From assembly GCA_028718525.1 (NCBI GenBank), contig JAQULP010000009.1, positions 20,903 through 84,902 of the forward strand: DNA of 64,000 nucleotides. The letters are read 5' to 3'. Source of the stretch: Sulfuricurvum sp. (lineage in GTDB: Bacteria; Campylobacterota; Campylobacteria; Campylobacterales; Sulfurimonadaceae). The notes beneath the pieces were generated by a model, which ran no database searches, was not told the DNA's origin, and saw only the letters and a program-made list of their open reading frames with translations. Both the position numbers and the translations under genes were made by a program. This document shows, in pieces, positions 51,411 to 60,100 of the stretch. The first letter of the stretch is position 1. Every line of letters starts with the position of its first letter.

Positions 51411-52589
51411 ATGCTCAGAAATTCTTTACTGGACTTTCTCAAACTCGAATCCGCCACGGGCATTATGCTGATGATAGCGATGCTAATGGCGATGATAATG
51501 GCCAATTCATTCTTATCACCGTTTTACGACAGTTTTGTCTCTATGCCGGTAGTAGTTAGCATCGGAACGTTTGTTATTGCCAAGCCGCTCCTTTTATGGA
51601 TAAATGATGGCTTGATGGCAGTTTTCTTTTTTATGGTCGGATTAGAGATTAAACGTGAAGTGATAGAAGGTTCGCTGCGTACTCCGAGTGCAATCGCACT
51701 CCCGGCCATTGCCGCTTTTGGCGGAATGGCAATCCCTGCACTTATTTATACGTGGTTTAACTATAATGATCCGGTCGCAATCGGAGGATGGGCGATTCCC
51801 TCTGCAACCGATATCGCGTTTGCTTTAGGGATACTTACCTTGTTGGGAAACCGTATTCCCTCCAGTCTTAAGTTGTTTTTATTAGCCCTTGCAATCATTG
51901 ATGATTTGGGTGCTATTATTATCATCGCATTATTTTATACGTCGGAGCTTTCCATTTTTTCGATGATCGCGGCATTGGTATTGATTGCTGTGTTAATTAT
52001 GATGAATCGTAAAGGTGTTGTAAATCATACCGCCTATATCTTAGTCGGAGTTGTTTTATGGGCAGCCGTGTTGAAATCCGGAGTTCATGCTACACTTGCG
52101 GGAGTTATTTTAGGATTATTGATTCCGTTAAAAACTAATAAGGCATCTTTTCATACCCTTGAACATTCGTTGCAAGCTCCGGTGAATTTTGTTATATTGC
52201 CGATTTTCGCATTTGCTAATACGGGGATAGGCTTTGGGAATATCACGGTAAAAGATTTTACCGATAATGTGACTTTAGGGATTGCTTTGGGGCTATTTTT
52301 TGGAAAACAGCTCGGAGTTTTTCTATTTAGCAGCGCGGCTATTTTTTTAGGGTTCGGTAAATTGCCCTATGGTGTAAGTTGGATGCAGCTTTACGGCGTA
52401 TCGGTTTTAAGTGGTATAGGGTTTACAATGTCTTTGTTTATAGGTTCTTTGGCATTTGAAAATGCCCGCGTTATAGGGATTGATCTTGCAGATGAACGGC
52501 TTGGTGTGTTGCTGGGATCACTGATATCGGCTTTCGTAGGATACATAGTTTTAAAATTGAGTTTAACAGAAAGAGAAATGCATGGATGA
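51411..52589 (+). CDS. nhaA: Na+/H+ antiporter NhaA
   Basis: NhaA exports sodium in exchange for protons across the inner membrane. The 392-residue protein has about 12 helices, the N-terminal GIMLMIAMLMAMIMANS, KREVIEGSLR, and the double aspartate of the ion site in LALAIIDDLGAI. The helix-4/11 crossing regions (ATDIAFALGIL and GIGFTMSLFIG) are conserved. It overlaps the SpoU gene by eight bases. The leader hairpin suggests regulation. Confidence 0.95.
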   Translation: MLRNSLLDFLKLESATGIMLMIAMLMAMIMANSFLSPFYDSFVSMPVVVSIGTFVIAKPLLLWINDGLMAVFFFMVGLEIKREVIEGSLRTPSAIALPAIAAFGGMAIPALIYTWFNYNDPVAIGGWAIPSATDIAFALGILTLLGNRIPSSLKLFLLALAIIDDLGAIIIIALFYTSELSIFSMIAALVLIAVLIMMNRKGVVNHTAYILVGVVLWAAVLKSGVHATLAGVILGLLIPLKTNKASFHTLEHSLQAPVNFVILPIFAFANTGIGFGNITVKDFTDNVTLGIALGLFFGKQLGVFLFSSAAIFLGFGKLPYGVSWMQLYGVSVLSGIGFTMSLFIGSLAFENARVIGIDLADERLGVLLGSLISAFVGYIVLKLSLTEREMHG

Positions 52590-53334
52590 TTCACCTGAGT
52601 ATTTAGAAAAAAAACGTTTTTTTGATTCCTTGATTACCCTTTATGGCCGGAATGTAGCTGTAGAAGTTTTACGAGATGAAGAGGTCCAGATACATAAACT
52701 TCATCTCTCAAAAAGCAATCGCAGTGATGAGACAATCGATGAAATTTTAGCCCTTGCCGAAATGCGGGGGGTTGAGATCAAATACCATACCAAAGAGGCG
52801 CTATCGCGTATCTCTAAAAACAGTGCACAGGATCAAGGGGTGGCTATCGATGTTGTGTCTCGTAATTATCGAAATGCATCTAAAATAGAAACGGATTTGC
52901 CGGGTCATTTTCGCTTATTAGCACTGGATGGGATTAATAATCCACAGAATTTAGGGATGATTGTCCGATCCGCAGCCGCCAGCAGAATTGACGGTATCAT
53001 TTTGCCCCGTCGTAACAGTACAAAGCTTTCACCGTTAGTGATGAAGGCGAGTGCCGGGACACTGTTTAAAATTCCGATTTATTATTGCGAAGATTTATCA
53101 GAAGTGCTGGGGATTAAAGAGACGGCAATTATCACCCTGTCATCGCATGCATCGACGGACATTCACGCGTTGAAGATCCCGTCACGCGCTATTTTTGTTT
53201 TAGGGAATGAATCCGAAGGGGTAAGTGATAGGGTAATGCGTGCATCTACCCATACTGTCTCTATCCCAATGTATCGCGGTGTCGAGTCGCTGAATGTTGC
53301 GGTTACGGCAGGGATTGTCAGTTTCCTACCATAA
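52582..53334 (+). CDS. SpoU/TrmH-family RNA methyltransferase (second paralog)
   Basis: This is a 250-residue SPOUT 2'-O-methyltransferase. Motif 1 is NPQNLGMIVRSAAA, motif 2 is VLGNESEGVSDRV and motif 3 is SIPMYRGVESLNVAVTAGI. The N-terminal domain of about 95 residues (GRNVAVEVLRDEEVQIHKLHLSK) resembles the L30e-like SpoU_sub_bind region. Substrate is unknown: 23S rRNA or tRNA. It overlaps nhaA at the start, and its 3' end overlaps the convergent thioredoxin gene by 17 bases. Confidence 0.85.
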   Translation: MDDSPEYLEKKRFFDSLITLYGRNVAVEVLRDEEVQIHKLHLSKSNRSDETIDEILALAEMRGVEIKYHTKEALSRISKNSAQDQGVAIDVVSRNYRNASKIETDLPGHFRLLALDGINNPQNLGMIVRSAAASRIDGIILPRRNSTKLSPLVMKASAGTLFKIPIYYCEDLSEVLGIKETAIITLSSHASTDIHALKIPSRAIFVLGNESEGVSDRVMRASTHTVSIPMYRGVESLNVAVTAGIVSFLP

Positions 53335-53641
53335 GGTTATAGGGGCGTTCTATAGAGTCAACGACTTCACCGACACTCATGTGTCGGCTTTTTCGTAAAA
53401 ATTCTCTCCCTTGAAAATAGATAAGCACTGTTGGAATAGTGAAAACACTAAAATGTGAAGCAATGTCCGGTGTTTGCGAGATATCAATGCTCTCTATCAC
53501 AAATGTTGGGAATTGGTCTACAATGGCTTCAACAAGTTTCGGTTTTAGGGCATGGCAAACGTTGCATGTGGGCGCGCTGAAATAGAGCATCACCGCATCG
53601 TTAGCGCTGAGTGTTTGGTTGATGGTATCTAAAGTTTGCAT
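53318..53641 (-). CDS. Thioredoxin-family protein
   Basis: This is a 107-residue thioredoxin fold with an active site CNVC in FSAPTCNVCHALKP. The cis-proline lies in FTIPTVLIYF. The motif differs from the usual CGPC, so its redox potential or partner may differ. There is no signal peptide, so it is cytoplasmic. It is divergent from the radical SAM gene with only 12 bases between start codons, and convergent with the SpoU gene. Confidence 0.85.
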   Translation of the reverse strand: MQTLDTINQTLSANDAVMLYFSAPTCNVCHALKPKLVEAIVDQFPTFVIESIDISQTPDIASHFSVFTIPTVLIYFQGREFLRKSRHMSVGEVVDSIERPYNLMVGN

Positions 53642-53653
53642 AAAGGGATTATA

Positions 53654-54538
53654 ATGAAATTTAGCCGTGCTTATGTTGAAATAACCAATATCTGCGGCTT
53701 ATCCTGCAGTTTTTGCCCCCCCAAACTTCAGGCGACGGAAACCATGGAACTTCCTTTTTTTGAATCTGTTTTGGAGGATCTTCGTCACTATACCGACGAG
53801 ATAGCTTTTCATGTGATGGGGGACCCCATGGTATTAAATAATCTAACGGATTATTTAAACAGGGCGTACAGTCGAGGATTCAAAGTTATGATTACGACCA
53901 GTGGGTTTTATTGTGATGCTGCAAGGCGTAACGCCCTTTTCCATCCTGCAATCCGGCAGGTCAATATCTCATTGAACAGCTACAATAAAAACAGCGTTTC
54001 TCGAAGTTTGGCCAATTATATAAATCCGATATTACACCTCTGCGATGAAAAACTATCCCGCAAGGAGAATTTTTTTATTAATTTACGACTTTGGAATTTG
54101 GATCAGGATGAGAGTGCCAGAGATTTTAACGAACAGTTATTCGATATTTTAGAAGCCCATTTTTCTCTTGAAAATGGGCATATACACTCAAATATCAGCG
54201 GTAAACGACAGTCCATCAGACTTGCTCCAAAAATTTTGCTCCATTTTGACCACTATTTTGAATGGCCGAGCCTAAATAATGCTGTGATTGGAGACGGTTA
54301 TTGTCAAGGGCTTCACAATCAAATCGGTATTTTGGCAGACGGACGCGTCGTTCCGTGTTGCTTGGATGGAGAAGGCGTAATGGAATTAGGTAACCTTCAT
54401 ACGACAAATTTGGGTAAAATTCTAACTTCCGAGCGTTCTATTGCAATATCCGCTGGTTTTAAAAAGGGGATATGTATCGAAGAACTATGCCAAAAATGTT
54501 CTTATAAAGAGCGATTTAATACCCAGGAGCCGACATGA
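53654..54538 (+). CDS. Radical SAM protein with C-terminal SPASM-like cysteines
   Basis: This is a 294-residue radical SAM enzyme. The SAM cluster motif is CGLSCSFC (CxxxCxxC) in ITNICGLSCSFCPP. The C-terminal part has extra cysteines in VVPCCLDGEG and in CIEELCQKCSY, which resemble a SPASM or Twitch auxiliary cluster. That fits enzymes modifying peptides or small molecules, but no peptide substrate gene is nearby. The start is the ATG at 53654; an upstream in-frame start would run through the intergenic region. It overlaps mgtE (ATGA). Confidence 0.8.
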   Translation: MKFSRAYVEITNICGLSCSFCPPKLQATETMELPFFESVLEDLRHYTDEIAFHVMGDPMVLNNLTDYLNRAYSRGFKVMITTSGFYCDAARRNALFHPAIRQVNISLNSYNKNSVSRSLANYINPILHLCDEKLSRKENFFINLRLWNLDQDESARDFNEQLFDILEAHFSLENGHIHSNISGKRQSIRLAPKILLHFDHYFEWPSLNNAVIGDGYCQGLHNQIGILADGRVVPCCLDGEGVMELGNLHTTNLGKILTSERSIAISAGFKKGICIEELCQKCSYKERFNTQEPT

Positions 54539-55887
54539 TAGAAAATCTACTGGAATCGATTCATAACCGTGTTGCTCTGTATAATGAAGGGATTGACGAA
54601 AGCGTTCATGTTTATGAAATAGCGGCTTTGCTTAAGGCGCTTCATGATGAAGATGAAGAGCTTTATGCACAGACACTTGAAACACTCCCGCACGAAATAT
54701 TGGCGGAAGTTCTCCTTGAAATGCCTCAGCAGCATATGGAAGAGGTCTATGAACAATTAGGGGCCGAAGGACTTGCGAGTTTAGCATCGGAATTGGATAC
54801 CGACGATGCTGCCGATTTGATTCAAAATATCGAAGAGGTGAGTGAAGAACTGGCGGAAGAGGTTCTTTCCAAACTTTCTGATGACGATCGTGCAACGATT
54901 GAAACGCTGATCTCTTATGGAGACAACGAAGCGGGCGCTTATATGCAAACGGAGCTTTTTGAAGCACGTGTTGATGAAACAGTCGGTGAATCGATAAAAC
55001 GCCTGCGGATGATGAAAGCGGAAGAGTTGGTCGATAACGTTCATCAGGCTTTTGTGGTTGACAAACATCGACGTCTTATCGGTGCTATATTATTGGAAGA
55101 TTTAATTCTTCAGGAATCGGATGAACTCTATGGCAATATCTTGCATGATGGGCACAATACAGTTCATGTCCATGCCCATGATGATATTTATGATGTTGTC
55201 GAAGTATTTGCCAACTACAATCTTAACACTCTGGCGGTAGTTGATGCGAATCAAATACTGCTGGGCCGTATCACTGCCGATGATATTCATGATGTTATGG
55301 AAGAGAGAGCTACAGAACAGATTTACCATATGGCTGGGGTAAATGAAGAAGCGGAAGAAGACGAAGAGTTTTGGAGTATCGGAAAAACGCGCGCTATTTG
55401 GTTGGGTATCAATCTGCTGACCGCCATTGCAGCTTCGGTGGTTATCGGTATGTTTGATGCAACGATTGAAGCGATTGTCGCTCTGGCGATATTGATGCCG
55501 ATAGTCGCTTCAATGGGGGGTAATGCCGGGACTCAAACGCTGACGGTTACGGTACGTAAAATTGCTTTGGGTGAAATTGAGGGAAAAGAGGCTTACGCTA
55601 CTGTTAAAAGAGAAGTATTGTTGGCCATGTTTAATGGGGCTATCTTTGCGGTATTAATCGGTGCCGTAGCTTATCTTTGGTTTAAAATACCGCTTCTTGG
55701 CTTAGTGATTGCACTATCAATGATTATTAATCTTTTCTTTGCGGGATTTTTTGGTACTATAATCCCATTGGGTCTTCGGCGTGCAGGAATTGATCCGGCG
55801 ATCGGATCGACTGTTATTTTGACAACCGTTACGGATGTTGTAGGGTTTTTAAGCTTTCTAGGGCTTGCAACTCTCATATTACTTTAA
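54535..55887 (+). CDS. mgtE: Magnesium transporter MgtE
   Basis: MgtE is a Mg2+ channel gated by cytoplasmic Mg. The 450-residue protein has the N-domain superhelix (HEILAEVLLEMPQQHMEEVYE), a pair of CBS domains (from about residue 137), a plug-helix region, and five transmembrane helices from about 285, with the pore-lining PIVASMGGNAGTQTLTVTVR. Acidic Mg-sensing residues in the N and CBS domains are plentiful. It overlaps the radical SAM gene and is followed by a cation exchanger after 11 bases. Confidence 0.93.
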   Translation: MIENLLESIHNRVALYNEGIDESVHVYEIAALLKALHDEDEELYAQTLETLPHEILAEVLLEMPQQHMEEVYEQLGAEGLASLASELDTDDAADLIQNIEEVSEELAEEVLSKLSDDDRATIETLISYGDNEAGAYMQTELFEARVDETVGESIKRLRMMKAEELVDNVHQAFVVDKHRRLIGAILLEDLILQESDELYGNILHDGHNTVHVHAHDDIYDVVEVFANYNLNTLAVVDANQILLGRITADDIHDVMEERATEQIYHMAGVNEEAEEDEEFWSIGKTRAIWLGINLLTAIAASVVIGMFDATIEAIVALAILMPIVASMGGNAGTQTLTVTVRKIALGEIEGKEAYATVKREVLLAMFNGAIFAVLIGAVAYLWFKIPLLGLVIALSMIINLFFAGFFGTIIPLGLRRAGIDPAIGSTVILTTVTDVVGFLSFLGLATLILL

Positions 55888-55898
55888 AGGATATACTT

Positions 55899-57047
55899 TT
55901 GGACAGGCGGATACGCTATTTTATTGAAGATTACTGGGATATATTTGTTGGTATTGTAGCCATTATACTTGCCTTTGTTTTTCATGCTCAACAGGCATCT
56001 ATGTTGGCTACACTCTCTGCTGCAATCGGTATTGCCGCACTTTCATTAACCGTTGCAGAAGTAGCGGATATCCTTTCTGAACGTCTTCAAGAACCCTATG
56101 GCAGTTTTGTTCTTACGTTTACGGCCGTAGCGGTAGAGATTATCCTTTTATATGTTATTTTACTAGAAGTACGCCACTCTCCTGATGTTTTAGAGACGGT
56201 TAAGGGGGGGATCATCTCTGCCGTAATTGTGGATCTGAATGTTTTACTGGGACTTGCCGTATTTTTAGGCGGGCTTGCATTTACACAGCAGCAGCATAAC
56301 AAAGAGACATCAAGTGCCTATAGCACCGTTTTATTTGTCGCTTCCAGCGCTCTTTTGGTTCCCGGTCTGTTGAGTCATACGGAACATGGTACGGATGCTT
56401 TAACGCACGTAAGCCATCTTATTGCCGGGGTATTGCTTCTCTTTTATATCATTATTTTTATTTTCCAAACGCGTACGCATACCCATTTTTTCAAAGCTAC
56501 CGCTCGCAGCCGTTTTTTCCGTTTAAAGCGAAAACTTCAAGAAGAAGAGGGTGAAATCGATGAGAATGAATCAAGTGACTATATTTTTGAGCATCTAAGC
56601 ACAATGGTAAACTTTTTTGCAATCTTCATTTTTATTGCAATTATTGCATTCGGGGCAGAAATATTTGCGGGTGAAGGGGTTCATATTGCAAAGGAGTATG
56701 GCATTTCGGCAGGATTAGCCGGTTTGGTGATTGCTATTATCAGTGTCAGCCCGGAAATATTCACAGCAGTCCGGGCAGCCCGTAACGATCAAATTCAAAG
56801 GGTGGTAAACATTGCGATGGGGGCTTCAACGGTATCCATTATGTTGACGGTCCCAATTTTAATGATGTTGGCGTATTTTTCAGGAATTAATCTTACACTT
56901 GATTTTAATCCGTTCCAAATCGGAGCATTATTACTGACAATATTATTGGTATGGAAAACGACGGATGAAGGGGAAACGAACTATTTTGAGGGGGCATCCC
57001 ACATGATGTTTTTCTTGAGTTATGCCATTATTGCCGCCTATTATTAA
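55899..57047 (+). CDS. Calcium/proton exchanger (CaCA family, ChaA/CAX-like)
   Basis: This is a 382-residue membrane protein with about 11 helices. The two alpha-repeat regions of the CaCA family are visible as LTVAEVADILSERL with FTAVAVEIILL near residue 75, and AGLVIAIISVSPEIFTAVRAARN near residue 280. The acidic loop between halves (LQEEEGEIDENESSD) resembles the CAX acidic motif. It starts with TTG, preceded by AAAGGAT. With mgtE it forms a divalent/monovalent cation transport pair. Ion specificity is not proved. Confidence 0.83.
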   Translation: MDRRIRYFIEDYWDIFVGIVAIILAFVFHAQQASMLATLSAAIGIAALSLTVAEVADILSERLQEPYGSFVLTFTAVAVEIILLYVILLEVRHSPDVLETVKGGIISAVIVDLNVLLGLAVFLGGLAFTQQQHNKETSSAYSTVLFVASSALLVPGLLSHTEHGTDALTHVSHLIAGVLLLFYIIIFIFQTRTHTHFFKATARSRFFRLKRKLQEEEGEIDENESSDYIFEHLSTMVNFFAIFIFIAIIAFGAEIFAGEGVHIAKEYGISAGLAGLVIAIISVSPEIFTAVRAARNDQIQRVVNIAMGASTVSIMLTVPILMMLAYFSGINLTLDFNPFQIGALLLTILLVWKTTDEGETNYFEGASHMMFFLSYAIIAAYY

Positions 57048-57167
57048 ATCCTTTTTTTAGATTACAATTAAAGAGCACGAACTAAAGTGCCGATTTAATA
57101 TTGCTAAAAAGTGACTTTTAAGCATAATGTGGAAACAATAAAAAAAATTAAGAAAAAAGGTGGATCG

Positions 57168-60100
57168 ATGTTAAAAACAGTTTTCATCGGCAAAAAAGTA
57201 AATGGTGCAACGCAAGTGACCGAATTCATGGTTATGAGCGGTGATAAAATTGTTTTAGTTGATCCTACCGATGGCAAATCGCCTAAAAAAGTTACGACAA
57301 AAATTATCAATAAAAATTTACATATATTTGAAGAAGGTTCTTCGGAAGCATCGGTAATTCTAGACGATTATACGACTTTTCAACAATCAGTTACGGTTTC
57401 CGGGATTGCCGCAAACGGAAGTTATCTTGATTATGCATTAACCGCTTCTGGAACTATGGAACTCGGTGGAACGCCGATGGCTGCATCGGTTCATCAAGAA
57501 CCGTTTTTATCTTCGAACGGTTTGTGGGGGTTAGGTATTTTAGCCGTTGCCGGTGGCGTAGCTGCAGCTGCCGGAGGTGGCGGGGGCGGATCGTCAAGCA
57601 GTACGCCTGCAGTCTCCGGGACAAATTCCGCTGTCTTGGTGGACAGTGTGCTCATCGGTGTTTCATACACCACTAGCAGCGGACTTTCGGGTGTAACCGG
57701 AAGTGATGGTTCGTTCTCGTACAGAACAGGAGATACGGTAACCTTTACGGTTGGAAAAGCGATACTGGGTACATTTGCGCCTGCTTCGACGGCGAGTGTC
57801 GTTACAATCGGTGATCTAGCCGGTGGTGATGCCACGAAAACAGCCAATATTGCAAAATTTTTACAATCGCTGGACAGTGATACGAACAGCGCGACAATTA
57901 CGATCAGCTCCACAGTCGCAAACCAAATTACCACTTCGGCCAACGTACAGAGCGATCCCACAGCCGGCGGGCAGGTGACGGTGACGGTGGTCAATCCGGA
58001 TTTAACGGCTTTGAATGATAAAACTGCTCCGACCGCAGCTATTACGATGTCGGATTATATTCTGAATGCCGGTGAAACCGCTACCGTAACGATTACCTTT
58101 TCTGAAGCTGTAGCAGGGTTCTCAAATGCGGATGTTGCCGTTCAAAATGGCACGCTTGGCACCTTGACAACAGCCGATAATATAACATGGACGGCTCTGT
58201 TCACACCGACAGCGAATTTATCGGATACGACCAATGCCATAACTATTGCGAGTGGAAGCTACACGGATGCAGCGGGTAATGCCGGGGCAAGTTCGGTCAG
58301 TACCAATTACCAAATCAACACGGTCTCCGCCCCGCCACCTTCCCCTACATTGACCATCACCGATGATGAAAACGGAACGGCAAATATTGCAGGCGGAGAT
58401 GTAGTTTATACGTTTACCTTCGGGGATACGGTGACCGGTTTTACCGCCGATGATATTACCGTGACCAATGGGACAAAAGGTCTTTTTAGCGGAAGTGGCA
58501 CGACGTATACGTTAGTCGTAACCCCTATTCCAGGATTTGAGGGCAATATCACGGTTAGTGTTCCGCAAGGTGCTGCATTAGGGTCTGCCGGTGCTCAAAG
58601 CATAGCTGCCGTATCGACACAGGCGGTAGATATGCTGGCTCCGACCACACCGTCTTTTTCCCTTGCAACCGACACGGGCATTGCAGGTGTCAATTCAGAT
58701 ATGATTACCAGTGATACTACGATCAACGTTACAGGGATTTTGGCCGGAGCAACTTGGGAGTACAGTCTAGACAGCGGTAAAACATGGCTTGTAGGCACAA
58801 CACCGGTTGCCGGGAACAGCAGTTTTGAATTGAATAACAATACGGCCTATGCAATTAATGCGATTCAGGTACGTCAGAGTGACAGTGCGGCTAATGTCAG
58901 TGCTGTTTATACCAATTCTGAAGCCATACAAACCGATACGCAAGCACCTATAATCACTGTGAGCGATAATGAGCCGAATATTACGGCTAATATGGATGGA
59001 AGCAATGCGGACGGCACGGTCGATGCGGACGGTGCCGATATAACCTATACGTTTAAATTTGACGAAGCGGTCCAAGATTTTACAATCGATGATATTGTCA
59101 TAACCTCGACGACGACCGGTGGAGTTACTTCTACAATTACTTCTGCAGCCGCAAAAACATTGACCAAAGTTTCCGATACCGAGTATACCCTTGCGGTTAC
59201 GCCGCCTGCAGGGCTGGAAGGGAGTATTACGGTCGCCGTAAATCCTTCGGCAGTTCATGATATAGCCGGTAATGTTCTGGATTCGACCGCAACCGATACC
59301 TTGTCGTCAACACAATTTGTCGATATGAAAGCTCCGGTTCTTAATGATACAACGTTTGACGGCTCAATTAATGACTGGGTATATGATACCGTCAATCGAC
59401 AAATCAGTTTTACCCTCGATTCTACGCTCGAAACGGTACAAATGACGACTCCGGATAATTTTATTGTTGAAATTAACACGCATATTGTTCCGGTGTCGGC
59501 GGTACGTATGGAAGGTAATACCGTAACGCTCATCATGCCTCAGACGTTTGAAAGCACCGAAAGTATTCGTGTCGTCTATAAAGATGCGGTAGGGGATATG
59601 AGTGCTGCCATTCAGGATTTGGCGGGAAATGATGCGACGTCATTTACCTATTTAAAACCCGATGTCACTCCTCCGCAAGTAGAATCCATCTATTTTGACA
59701 ACGGATCCTTATCAATCGGCCAAAGCAGTAAAGTGACACTGAATTTTAGTGAAGAATTATCGGATTTGGTCGTAAGTTTCCAAAACGGAACCTTGACAAA
59801 TTTGGCAGCCAATGCAGACGATAGCAGTATTTGGACGGCTACTTTTACTCCGACAGCTGAAATTGAAGATCTTTCAAACGTATTGACAGCGGTCAGCTTT
59901 CATGACCTCAACAAAATTGCGAATACCTCGTCATTACCTACGGCAACGTATACCATCGATACGCATGCACCGAGCGTAACCATTAGCGATAATAAAACAG
60001 AAAAAACCGTCAATATTGCTGGGGGGGACATTACCTATACGATTAATTTCAGTGAGGCAGTGACCGGGTTTACAATCAACGATATTGACGTCGTCGGTGG

